Below are positions 19,760 to 30,125 of a DNA stretch of 40,471 nt, piece after piece. This DNA comes from Brachionus plicatilis. Lineage: Eukaryota; Rotifera; Eurotatoria; Ploima; Brachionidae. The stretch lies in contig QEOQ01000135.1 in assembly GCA_010279815.1 (NCBI GenBank), positions 8,326 through 48,796 of the forward strand, given 5' to 3'. The notes beneath the pieces were generated by a model that was given only the letters and a program-made list of their open reading frames with translations, did not search any database and had not been told where the DNA came from. Position 1 is the first letter of the stretch. The number at the start of each line of letters is the position of its first letter. Made by a program: the position numbers and the translations under genes.

Positions 19760-20390
19760 CTAAGTACCGTATCCTTCAGCCAAAGTCTTAAGGTAATAGT
19801 CAATAAAAATTTCATATATATTTCTCATGCGGTCGGTATATCGGTCACCCAGTGTTTGTTCTATTGATTTCAGCAGTGGCCCTCTGAGATCCTTGAATAA
19901 AAAAAAATGAAAAAAAAAAAATTTAATTTTTCAACTTTAATTTTAAAATTACATCAAAAATGGTTTTGGCAATGTCGATTTTTTTAAAGTCGGTGCCAAA
20001 TTTTTTGATATTCTGGTGGGTTTTTTGGGCATCGTCCAGCTCGGTCACGTGCAAATCCATGGTTTCCATGACGCTGGTCACATAGTCCAAAAATGGCGTG
20101 CTCGTGTAGAGCCGGTCTCTGGGTATGTCTTTGAGTTTTTCGTAGCAGGTCAAGTAGTCGGGATGAGCGTTGAACAAGAGGGTGAATGCGCTGGTGCCGG
20201 TCTCTTCAAGGCAGCGGCGTATGCCTTTCCAGGACATTTTAAGACTGAACACGTCCTTGGGCGTCAAAGACATGTACGGATTTTGTTTGGGCGCCGCGGG
20301 CTCTGGCCCCGCTTCGCCATTATCGCCGGCCGGCTTTGCCGCACCGTTCGTTTTTGCCTCTTTGGCTTCATTCGAGGACGCACAGCCCAT
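19760..20390 (-). CDS. Acylated globin-fold protein lacking heme-binding histidines (2 exons)
   Basis: Exon 1 is 20390-19953 (146 codons), the intron 19952-19892 (61 bp, GT…AG), exon 2 19891-19760 (43 codons and stop): 189 residues. MGCASS at the N-terminus fits N-myristoylation at Gly2 and palmitoylation at Cys3, as in globin X. Residues 7-40 are a disordered Ala/Pro/Lys linker. The globin core follows: Trp54 (A12), Pro77 (C2), VMETMD in helix E at 107-112, LGD near 160-162 and a helix H to the end. The phase-0 intron falls in helix G at the conserved globin position. By spacing, CD1 is Tyr83 not Phe, E7 is Tyr103 not His and proximal F8 is Phe135 not His. Conventional heme binding therefore looks impossible. 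Likely a membrane-attached sensor or scaffold; function unknown. Confidence 0.85.
19892..19952 (-). other. Globin intron, 61 bp
   Basis: The minus strand reads TTTGAT|GTAATT at the donor and TTATTCAAG|GATCTC at the acceptor, with T-rich sequence before the acceptor. Splicing restores a continuous globin alignment (F-D|D-L-R-G-P-L-L). Reading through would give nine low-complexity residues and a stop. Confidence 0.85.
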
Positions 20391-21073
20391 TTTGAATATT
20401 GTTTTTAGAACTCGTTTAATTTGGCTTATTAGTTAACTCGATTAATCATTGGAATTAAATAGCAAAAGCTATATTAATAATTTGTTTTTCTAAATTTTTA
20501 AGATTTGCATTTCTAAAAAAAAATATTATCGATTAAAAGTCATGATAACTAAAAAAGGCTTTTTAAGGTAAAATTTCCCTACGTGATTTTTCCAAATTTT
20601 AATCGCAATTAATCAGATTAAAATAAGTCGAAATTTTTGACAAAAGCCTCGCAGCAAGCCTCGGCGATGCTGGTTTTTTATTTCACTTTCAAATTAATTA
20701 TTTTTAATAATAATAAGCAAATTTCCTCAAAGAGCCATCCATCAAATTGTCACTTTTTTTTTTCTTTTTTTTCCTATTTAATTCTCAATTTTTAGGCAGT
20801 TAATAATTAAAGACGGAACACATTTTTAATCCAAACTAATAACATGCTTGAAAATAAATTACACACTTTGACTAAATTGATAGTCAATAATTTAAAAACT
20901 AAAAAAATTGCAAATTTATATTTCTATCTTGAAAAAAATGTTTTTTCATTCATTTTATTTTTAATTAAAAATACACAGCGTAACTTTTGAATTGGAAATT
21001 AATTAAATTTAAACAAATAGAATCCTTTTTTCATTCATGATATTTGATTAGAATAATATTATCTGGAGAATAG

Positions 21074-21205
21074 CTAAAGTGAATTGATGACATGGTAAAA
21101 CAGCAATAATTTCAACTTAATCGAAGAAAGATTCTCGTCCAAAATGATCCAAGTGACCATTAGCACTTGTGAGATCTCATCTTGAGTTGAAAATAAATTC
21201 ATGGT
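21074..21205 (-). other. Candidate exon: 42-residue open frame after an acceptor-like site
   Basis: On the minus strand, CTTTTTATAGGTAAATAG precedes ACC ATG AAT TTA. The frame reads MNLFSTQDEISQVLMVTWII then LDENLSSIK and more, to a stop at 21074. A possible donor (AA|GTTGAA) lies at 21116. The pattern D-E-x-x-Q-V-L followed by a Trp faintly recalls the N-terminal domain of Cys-loop receptors, but spacing is off by one and no neighbouring exon fits. The base composition is richer than the surroundings. Chance is possible. Confidence 0.25.
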
Positions 21206-21791
21206 CTATTTACCTATAAAAAGAAAGAGCTTACGTGAAAAAGGCGCAGGAAGTAACTTTGAAAATTTATGCTCAATAAAAAATAAATTTGGGATGTTGG
21301 TTAGAAAAATATTTTTTTTTACTAAAAAAAGTTAGTTTCAGAACTACAAATAAATGTTTTAATTTAGTTGAAAAATAAAACAAAAATTTTTTCCAATTAA
21401 GAAAATGGCATGTTAAAATCAATTCACCAGAATTTCTAAAAAATCACCAATTTTAATTAAACATCATGAAATTGACAGATCATTTATAAATTTAGTTTTT
21501 AATTATAAAAAAATAAAGGTTACCCATAAAAGTTCTCCTAAAAGTACTTAAAAAACTTTATTCTCTGTCCTTTATTTCCATCTGGTACAACAGCACAAGA
21601 CAAATTTTTATTAAGTAAATTATTTTACCATTAAAAAAAATTTACTTTATAAAAACGCTAAATGCATTTAAAATAAATTTTTATAAATAAACAACTTTTT
21701 GGTTTAAAAAAATAACTCTTCATATAAAAACCATTTTTTTCATAAGAATCATTTCTAAAATTAAAATAGAAAATTTTCACAAAATTCTAAA

Positions 21792-21863
21792 ATGTTTGAT
21801 TTGGAAAGTGAATCCGATGGAAGTTCTGTTAAAAGATTGAACACTCAAGCAATTACTAGATAA
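21792..21863 (+). pseudogene. Short acidic-then-basic coding relic
   Basis: An ATG opens MFDLESESDGSSVKRLNTQA followed by ITR and a stop. The same frame goes on with RYRPKRQKKGLTKSNKNVYC before the next stop near 21929. An acidic Ser-rich start followed by a basic block resembles the N-termini of nuclear or transposon proteins. No domain is recognised and the central stop means it is broken, or not coding. Confidence 0.25.
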
Positions 21864-22263
21864 AGATATAGACCAAAAAGACAGAAAAAAGGACTCACAA
21901 AAAGTAACAAAAATGTCTATTGTATATAAAAAGTATTTTTATCTAAATAAAATTTATTTTCTATAGAGATAAGTAAATTTATACAACTGAAGTTATACTA
22001 GTGATAAAAAATGTAACGGCCGTTTTCTCGTTAGTGTTTTCAGAGCACATTTTTATGATCAAATTATCGTCTTTTGTTTAACTCTAATAGATGGCCGATT
22101 TCAAAATTAATCATTTTATTTTAATCAAAAGAGTATTAAAAGTTTTAATTATTGAGTAATATTGGTGAAAAATAATAAATTGTCAATTAATAAGTTAATT
22201 TCTTATTGAAATTCGATAAGGTAACAAAAGCAAAGAAAATTTTTTTTTCAGATTTTTTTTCAG

Positions 22264-22319
22264 ACCGCGATTGCTCAATAGAGATTTGGCTACAAGAGAT
22301 AATTTACTCCTGGGAATTC
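22264..22319 (+). other. Candidate exon island after a strong acceptor-like tract
   Basis: TTTTTTTTCAG at 22253-22263 is followed by a frame reading RDCSIEIWLQEIIYSWEF, with a weak donor-like GTTAAA at 22320. The frame stays open to 22355. It is one of several such islands in the desert. Not recognised; may be chance. Confidence 0.2.
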
Positions 22320-22570
22320 GTTAAATTTATATTCTCAAATCAGAATTAAGACTTACAAAAACTTCTTCTAATCAAAAAAAAGCAAAGATGAAAGTGTTAC
22401 TTTTAAGAACTTATATTTATTTCTAATTTGGGTACTATTTAAAAATCCTGGTACAAAATTGATAACTTTTAAACTAATTTTCTATTGAACTTTTTTTAAA
22501 ATTTTTGTTAATACTTTGTCACTAAATGAACCGAACTGTAATAAACAAGGAAATATTGAGATCTATATTA

Positions 22571-22607
22571 GATGAAAAATTTGAATTCGGAATTCAAATT
22601 TTTCATC
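22571..22607. repeat. Perfect 17-bp-arm palindrome beside a MITE insertion
   Basis: GATGAAAAATTTGAATT and its exact inverse are separated by CGG. It ends exactly where the duplicated flank CAAAATTC of the next foldback element begins (sharing base 22607). This could be a pre-existing hairpin target or a remnant of another insertion. Confidence 0.7.
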
Positions 22608-23174
22608 AAAATTCGGCATCTTGAAGTTGATGATCAATTCAAAATATCATTTCAATTCAAAAAGTTTATCTTTAGATATTAAACTAAATCTTTGATTTAA
22701 TTTAAATAATTGTAATGTATTATGCTTTACATGCAATGTAGATTTAGAACATAAAAAAAAATTGAAAAAACATTTTTTCAGTCCATTGATAATCGATTTT
22801 AATATTTATATGTATTAACTGATTTTTTGTAGAGATTATTTGAAATTTTTTATTTCAAAAATATTTGTGCTAGCATTCACAATTAAATTTTAAAAAAAAT
22901 TCAAATAAAAAATTCAAAATTAGTAATAAAACTTTAAAAAAAATCAGTTAACTAAATTGAAAATCGATTTTATTATTAGATTGAAAAAATACTTAAAAAT
23001 TGAAAAAATATTTTTTCAATTTTTTCTTATTTTCTAAATCTACATTGCATGTAAATCATGTTACATTAAAATTATTTAAATTAAATCAAAGATTTAGTTT
23101 AATATCTGAGGATAAACTTTTTGAATTGAAATGATATTTTGAATTGATCATCAACTTCAAGATGCCCAAAATTC
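22607..23174. mobile_element. 552-bp foldback MITE with 8-bp target duplication (MULE-like)
   Basis: The element is 22615-23166, ends GGCATCTTGAAGTTGATGATC and the inverse, with flanks CAAAATTC at 22607-22614 and 23167-23174. The arms pair for most of their length (about 240 bp each, including AATCAAAGATTTAGTTTAAT), with small indels. The first 14 bases are the same as in the 1570-1924 element apart from one base, although the interiors are unrelated. No coding. Confidence 0.85.
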
Positions 23175-24711
23175 ATACCATAATATTCTAAATTATTAAT
23201 GATTTTTGGCTTTTTTAAGAAAAATTTTGGTTAATTTATAATTTTATTTAAATTTAGAATAATTAATAAGAATAACTAGAAAAAATTTTTTAAGTAATTT
23301 TAGTTATAAAAAAAAATTATTCGCCAGTAGTAATATAAGAACTGTGAGAGTAATTGTTGAAGAATTAGATATGAAAATGAGAGTTTTAACATACCTTATT
23401 TTATTTTAATATTTTTTTTTTTATTCCGGTACTTAAAAAAATTCTAGATATCGGAACTTATAGAAAATTTTGATTTTAATTTTAAAAAATAGTTAGTTAT
23501 AATAACGACGTCTAAACGGGTTAAAATTTTATATTTGTTCAAATTTTCTTTACTGTATAAAAAAAATTTTGCTTAAAATTAAGCATTTTACAGAATTAAA
23601 TTATCTATTCAAGTAAGAAAGCTATTTAAACTTTTCCGAATTGAAAATAACTTAACAACCCCATGATTTGAGAGGATTTATGCCATTTAACTATTCAATT
23701 AAGCAAGTTGCAGATAAAATAAAAAATAGACTAAAAAAATTAGTAAAATAAAGTTAAATGACATTAATTGGTTTGAATTTATATTTCTTTCCATTAAATC
23801 AATAAAATTTCTTTTTTTTTGTAATTTTTTACCATTATTTTCCTATTAATCTCATTGGATTTTTATTCACACAATATTACCAGTCAATCTTTAGAAACAT
23901 TTTTGACAATAATCTTGTCCCGAACAGTATTGACATAAGAACAGAGTTTGTTAAATGAGCGGATTATTGGGATGAAAAAGTTTACCCAGCTGCATGAAGC
24001 CCTAAAAGCGAAGTCAGTCATCGGGATTTATTTTAAATAAAAAACTTATTTTTTAGAACAATTAATGAGATGTCCATTATGTAAAGTAGTTTTCCATTCA
24101 ATACGTAAAAGTCAACTTACAGTTGACAAGATAATACATTGTTCTGTGTTCAACTTATCCGCTTAGAGTAGCGTTTGCTTATTAAATGCTTATGGGTGAA
24201 ACAAAAATTGTGTAACAACTACTGTATAGCCAAAAAGTAAATTATGAGCAAAAAGAATAGCAATAAAAAAGTAAAAAATTATTAATGGTATATGAAATAA
24301 TAAGCAATAATTAAACTATAAGCAAAACAATCAATTAAAAATCAAGAGAAAACTTTAAATTAACCTTTATTTAAAAATTTTTAAAATGAATTTTAAAAAA
24401 AATACACTAAAATTGAGCTAAAAAATATTGATTATTTCAAAAAGTACAATGGTGATACGACACATGATTTTTTCACATTGTTACGTTAAATTACGTTAAA
24501 CTGCGAAAATAAAATGATGTTAATTAACTTAAAACTACCAGAATGAGCGTAAAACCAAAAATGTATATTCAAGATTTTAATTTTAGGGTATAAAATTGTT
24601 ATCTAATATAATGGTGAATAGTTCAGACTTTTTGAATATTGAGCTGGCTTTAGAAATTCTGATAAAATTTTTGAAAGATATTTTTCAAAATTCCAAAAAT
24701 CGAAAAAATAC
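23175..24711. other. AT-rich spacer with one richer island near 23.9-24.2 kb
   Basis: No gene can be supported. The stretch 23930-24170 has a richer composition and short open frames in two registers (one with LLNERIIGMKKFTQLHEALK, one with MRCPLCKVVF). They do not splice together in frame and I cannot identify them. Confidence 0.35.
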
Positions 24712-24996
24712 CTTTAAAGCAGAGTTGTTTAAAAGTCACAAGTCTCAAGTAAAGTCCTAGTCCGGACTTTTTTTTTCAAAAGCCCAAGTCCGGACTTTAA
24801 AATTTTGAATACTGAAGAAGAATTGTGAAGACTTTTATGCTAAAATTGCAAGAAAATTTTGAAATATGGCAAATCTTTATGCATTAGTCAACCCAAGAGT
24901 ATATAAATTTTTTGATCTAAAGCCTGATATAGCAAATTTAAAAAAAAGTTTGGACTTGTACTTTTTTTGGGACTTTTAATCAACTCTGCCTTAAAG
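24712..24996. mobile_element. 269-bp hAT-type MITE
   Basis: The element is 24720-24988, beginning CAGAGTTGTTTAAAAGTCAC and ending GACTTTTAATCAACTCTG. Flanks CTTTAAAG (24712-24719) and CCTTAAAG (24989-24996) match at 7 of 8 bases. Subterminal AAGTC/GACTT motifs, including a doubled AGTCCGGACTTT palindrome near 24758-24800, recur inside. It belongs to the same family as 8850-9138 but is more diverged. Confidence 0.8.
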
Positions 24997-25601
24997 ACGG
25001 TAATTTTAGTTTTTCATTCATATCTGACTAAAAATTAAATTTTAAATTTTTTTTTAAAATTCATTATTTTGGTCCTTTTTTGGTTTCACGTAAATTCTAG
25101 TAATTTTACATTAATTCGTTAAATAACTTATAAACCATTTGACATAGCACTCCTGTAAATATATTTAAACTAGATTCTTCTCTTGGAATAATTTATTTAT
25201 GTTATTTTCTTATAAATAAAATTTTTCTATCATGTTTCATTAATATCGTGATTGTTCCCACTCTGACAAATAGGATGATATATATAAAAAGAGAAAGACA
25301 AAATTGGTAAAAATGATCTCACAGTAAAACAATATTTAAGAAAGATGAAATTGATCAAAATATAAACTGAGACAAATTATTGAAATAGAACTGGTTTTCA
25401 ATTTAATAAAATATACTTTGCAAAGGTTTTTTTCCAAACTTCAGGGATACTGAAGTTTATTTCAATTCGTTTCTTTGAAAATAACTTTTGATAATTATTG
25501 TTATTATTATTTATTTCAGTAAAAACCTCTAGGGTAATACAAAATGAATTAAAATAAGATAAAAGAAATGTTTGATATGTTTTGCCAATTTTTCTAAAAT
25601 T
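24997..25601. other. AT-rich spacer, no feature seen
   Basis: Low-complexity sequence between two MITEs. No coding or repeat structure that I can support. Confidence 0.45.
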
Positions 25602-25969
25602 CTAAAAGTTGGCATTGTGAAATTTGGTACAAAAAACAAAATCAAAATATTAAAAGTGTCAAAACATAAGTTCTGAAAAACCAAAACATATTCTGTAAAT
25701 TGTAGCAGCTGATACATCCTTTGTACCACCAATATACTGATTCTGCAAAACTCTGCAATAAATCTGCAAAACTCAGAAAATAGTAAATTTGGGATTAAAA
25801 ATCTTTATATTAGAAATCATTATATTAAAAATCCAATTCAACTTTAGGTGGTGGTACAAAGGATGTATCAGCTGCTTCAATTTACAGAATATGTTTCGGT
25901 CTTAAGCTTTGGCACTTTTTATATTTTGTTTTTGATTTTTGTACCAAAATTCACAATGCCCTAAAAGTT
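25602..25969. mobile_element. 350-bp foldback MITE with exact 9-bp target duplication (MULE-like)
   Basis: The element is 25611-25960, ends GGCATTGTGAAATTTGGTAC and GTACCAAAATTCACAATGCC, with identical flanks CTAAAAGTT at 25602-25610 and 25961-25969. The arms pair over about 120 bp, including GCAGCTGATACATCCTTTGT. The centre has the same TCTGCAAAACTCTGCAA motif seen in the middle of the 1570-1924 element. A 67-codon minus-strand frame across the left arm is a by-product and not a gene. Confidence 0.9.
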
Positions 25970-28900
25970 TCAGTGTCACATGTTTTTTTTAATTTAAATA
26001 AATAACCGAAAAATTTTGAGAATTTTTTTTGTTAACTAGAACGCCTTAACTTTTGAATGGAATGAAATTAACTGGTTCAGCAAATGGCATGCAAACTTAT
26101 GAATCTTGGACTCCAATAAGAATAATTTAAGTAAGGTGAGCTTAACTTTTCACAGTTATTGCAGACTTAGGTCTCGTGTGTAACAATCTTGATACACGCT
26201 GTAACATTTAGTAGAACCAGTTTGTTTCATTTCATTCAAAAAGAATTAGCAAAGTGAAATGTGAAATTAAATGAACAAATTGAAACGAACTTCATAACCC
26301 CCAAACTTTACCGCCGCAAATTTCTTTATTAATTTTGTACTTAACCTGCCCGTGGGACTCCAAATAAAGAATTATATTAATATAAAAAACTATGTCTCTC
26401 TGAAAAATGATAAATGTAGCAATTAATTCAAAAAATTAAATCACAATGAAATAAAAGAATGGTTTATATTGAGATTCAGAGCTAAATCCAAGTGGTTTTA
26501 AATTATATTTCATATTTTAGAAATTTTTATTCTAATTTTACTTTTTTAGTTTCTAAAAAATTTCTAAAGAAATTTTGTCCAACTTAGGAAAATTTTTTTA
26601 AACAAATAAAATTTACGCAAGAAAAAAATTAGAATCCAAAAAAGACACTCAAATTTCCAAGTTTAATATTAAAAATGTTCTATCCAATTCATTAGACTTA
26701 CATCATTCATCATAAACAATTATTATTTTATTTTTATTTTTAGTTATTTCAAGAAATTAAAGTCATGTCCGGAATAAATATTTAATTTTCGTTCTTTTGA
26801 TAAAATAACATCAGTTAGTTTTATTTCTTTAAATAGCATTTTTAATTTTTAAAAAGTGTTTTGACTAAAATTAATATAGATAATATTTCTTTAAAAATAA
26901 ATAAAAGATTTGTTTTTATTAAATACAATTCATTTATTAGTTTAGTCTCATAAATTAATACGCATTGCATCAAGATTCTATGTGACTATTTTCATGCTAA
27001 TCTATGAGGCTTATATGTACTGCTGATTTTATATTCTTTTGTAAAAATGTTTGAGAATAAACCTTTAAAAATAATAAATAATAATAACTAATATTTTACT
27101 TGAACCCTTTTTTAAAATTAATGAGATTTATATTATTAGATTAACTAGAATTTAGTTGAGACTCATTAATAAATTTAGAAAGGAAGGTGGTGATCTTAAC
27201 AAAAAATCGATATTGGAAATAAAATGAAAAAATTACTCACTCAAATGCATTTCAATTGAATTAAATAGAAAAAAAAATGGTTAATTTGCTTTTTTTTTAA
27301 TATCCAAATTAATAAATATGCATGACGGATTTGTCTGTGTCTAGAATTTTAAAAGTAAAAAGTTTGACTTATCTATTTAAGTTTGATAATTGACTTAAAA
27401 ATTCTTGTCAAAGTAAATTTAAAAAATGTGACTTGTGCTAAAAATTTGTTTAAAATAAGCAGTTTTCAGGAAATTTAAATAGAAAAAGCCCAATTTGAAT
27501 ATTAATTAGAGTAATGAATGCTAATAGAGTTTTAATTAAGCTTTACGAAGTAATACTCTAAGGAAGGGCTTTTCTTTTCTCAAATATTAATTTTCTTTAT
27601 TAAGAATTTTTTACTAAACACTCAATACACTACTTGATCAAAAAATTTTTAATACATATTGACTACGAAATTTCTTATCGCTAAAAATATTAAATTCATT
27701 TGGATCCATACTTTTTCATAACAAGATCTTAAAAATAAAATCTAGTAATTTTTGTTTTTCTCAATTCACTTGACATTTAAATTTTTTTTTAATTTTAAAG
27801 TCATAAAAAAAATTACCTGTCATAATCGCATCAATTATTTCCAAATTTTCCAAAAATATTAAATCAAAATGCATGATTATAAATAAAAAAAATTTTATTT
27901 TAAATACAATTCATGCTTTCAGTGGTGCCTATCTAAAATCTTACAATCCATAAATGTTAAAATAAATATTTTCATATTTTAATTTTGAATCTTTGGAACA
28001 AAATGTTAGAAAAATTAAAAAAAAAAAGTCTATCATTTTCAAAATTAACAAATTATTTAAAAACAATGAAACTACTTACACAGAGACTTTATTGTCTTCT
28101 TCAATCTTGTTTTTTTTTATTTATGATGTTCCAAATCGTAAAATGAATTCTCTCGTTTAATAAATTTTTATTGACAATTTTTGAATAAATTAATTGCTAT
28201 AATAATTGAAAAAATTCTTAAAATTAAAAAATAATCAAGACACAAGCGCGTTTTTAAATCTAAAAAAATATTAATTAATTGAATATTTTTATTTAATGTT
28301 AAGCTGGAACTTTTAAATTTTTTATCTTCTTAACTATAAAAATTTGATTTCGAAAAATTGCAACTTATGATTCAAAAAAATTCAAGAAATTTTCGATTGA
28401 GATTTCTCACAAATAAAAAACAGAAGATAAAATAAATATAAATTTCTTAGAGAGGAATATTTAAATTTAATAATACATTAATAATTAAATAAAATAAAAA
28501 ATTAATCCGTAAATATTAAGTAATTTACTAGCTTTAATTTAAATTAAAAATCTTCAAAATTGATAGTATCTATTGGGAATATTAGACTCAAAATTATTAT
28601 GTCTTACTACGATTTATGATTTCGGGCACTAAATCTAAATAATTTTTATATACCTTTGAAAAGAAGTGATTTCAAATTATAAAAATTTTTTAAAAAATGG
28701 AAATAATCATTATTATCTATCTGAATCTTATAAAACATAATTTTACATTTAAAAATAAACCTCCATGAGATTAATTAGACTTATAATAAGTGTTTTTTTC
28801 ACTTTTTTGATGGAAGATTTTATTAAAAGATGCCTTTAAAATAGCATTTTAACTTAATTAAATTCTGTATTTTTTCATAATAATTTTTACTTTAGTTTTA

Positions 28901-30023
28901 AGGTCTAAATATTGACAAAAATGCTCATGCTTTTATAAAAAAATTTTGTTTAAAAATTAAACTCATTTATTTGTTATTATAGTCATAATATTTTAGAGTC
29001 CTTGGTTATGAAATTGATAATGAATTAAAAAAAAAAACAATATAAAATTTTCAAATAAAGATAAAATTTTTATCTTTTTTAAAAAAATTATTTTCTTGCT
29101 TAAAAGTTAACATTTTATGCTTTAAAACAATAAAAACTAAATGTTATTTATTAAATGAAGTCTGTTTAATTTCAATGAAAAAAGATAACGAATCTAAAGT
29201 GCTCCAAATCATAAACTCTAATTTCCCAAAAGTTATAGAATTTCATTAAAAACTCAAATTTTAAGTTTTAAGGGTAAAAATTTGATTTTAAATACAAAAA
29301 TTCTTGGTGGAACATAAAAAAAGGAGATCCAGAGGTCGACTCGCTAAACAATTAATCATACAATAGAAAGGCTGTCATTAAAACATTAATTTTTTTTGAT
29401 TTATTATGAAAATTCGCGTGAAATTGTTCAAGAATTTTTGAATTTTGATTGTTTTTTAAATAAAAAACAATTTAGAGAATGTTCTTTTTTTACTTATACG
29501 TCTGTAAATAATATTTTGTCAAGATGATTGTTTAAAGTTACTCAAATATTTTTAATATTTTATACTTGATAAACTAGAGACCATTTTGAATATAAATAGG
29601 TGAGCTTTTTCAGGATCTTAAATTTTAGAGTCTGAAATTTTGCATCTTTTTAAAACAACTAAAATATGAAAATTTGTATTTTCATATATTTTAGATTTTG
29701 AAACCTTATTATTTCCAAGGAAGCACTTCTTTAGATCTAATAGCAATGAAATTCTTTTTATTTTATTTTTCTCAGAAAAACTATACCACCGCTAACAGTG
29801 ACCCAGGTTTTTTTTAAAAAGAAAAATGAAATTATTTATAGTAATTTTTTCAAATTTCGAAATTATTTCAATTAATTCACATAAGGAAAGTTATTTTAAT
29901 ATTGGATTTCAGTTTAATGATGAATAATCTACTTTCTGCTGAAATTTTTTTCGACCGAATTTTTCATAATTAGGTGATTTATTCTTAAAAATGATCTTTT
30001 TTGATAATCTTAGCATTCCAATT
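25970..30023. other. AT-rich desert with scattered repeat scraps
   Basis: No gene is supported. At 26044-26080 the phrase TTAACTTTTGAATGGAATG is close to a segment of the MITE arms at 1620 and 2640, probably an old relative. A richer patch follows to about 26360 (with CTTAACCTGCCCGTGGGACT) and is unidentified. A short island at 29296-29343 on the minus strand (acceptor-like TTGTTTAG, then CGAGTCGACCTCTGGATCTC) could be an exon. Confidence 0.35.
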
Positions 30024-30125
30024 TTACATTCGCCGTTTAATGAATTTGCATTTATAACGATTCTTCAGACTTGCGCGATCGATTTTTCTAGCTAAAAATC
30101 TTTTTAAAAGCAAACCGTCAGCCAT
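30024..30125 (-). other. Candidate first exon or 33-residue basic micro-ORF
   Basis: On the minus strand AAGATGG (good start context) opens MADGLLLKRFLARKIDRASL then KNRYKCKFIKRRM and a stop. A donor-like GTAAAA at 30027 could end an exon just before the stop. Codons are mixed in G and C, unlike the surrounding desert. The peptide is strongly basic. No family is recognised and no continuation could be proved. Confidence 0.3.

Larger units (their letters stand above)
20391..22263. other. Upstream region of the globin gene and AT-rich spacer
   Basis: A GC-rich patch at 20645-20673 (AGCCTCGCAGCAAGCCTCGG and on) stands out about 255 bases upstream of the globin start and may be a promoter element or 5' exon. 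Coding-like islands at 21074-21205 and 21792-21863 are listed separately. The rest is AT-rich with no feature I can support. Confidence 0.4.

Noticed and set aside
20016..20436. Plus-strand frames opposite globin exon 1
   Set aside because: They are shadows of the GC-richer globin exon on the other strand and have no domain pattern.
23930..24180. Possible thioredoxin-like exon (ALKAKSVIGIYF) followed by a CPLC segment
   Set aside because: The pieces cannot be spliced in frame, the WCxxC motif is missing, and similarity is limited to a few residues.
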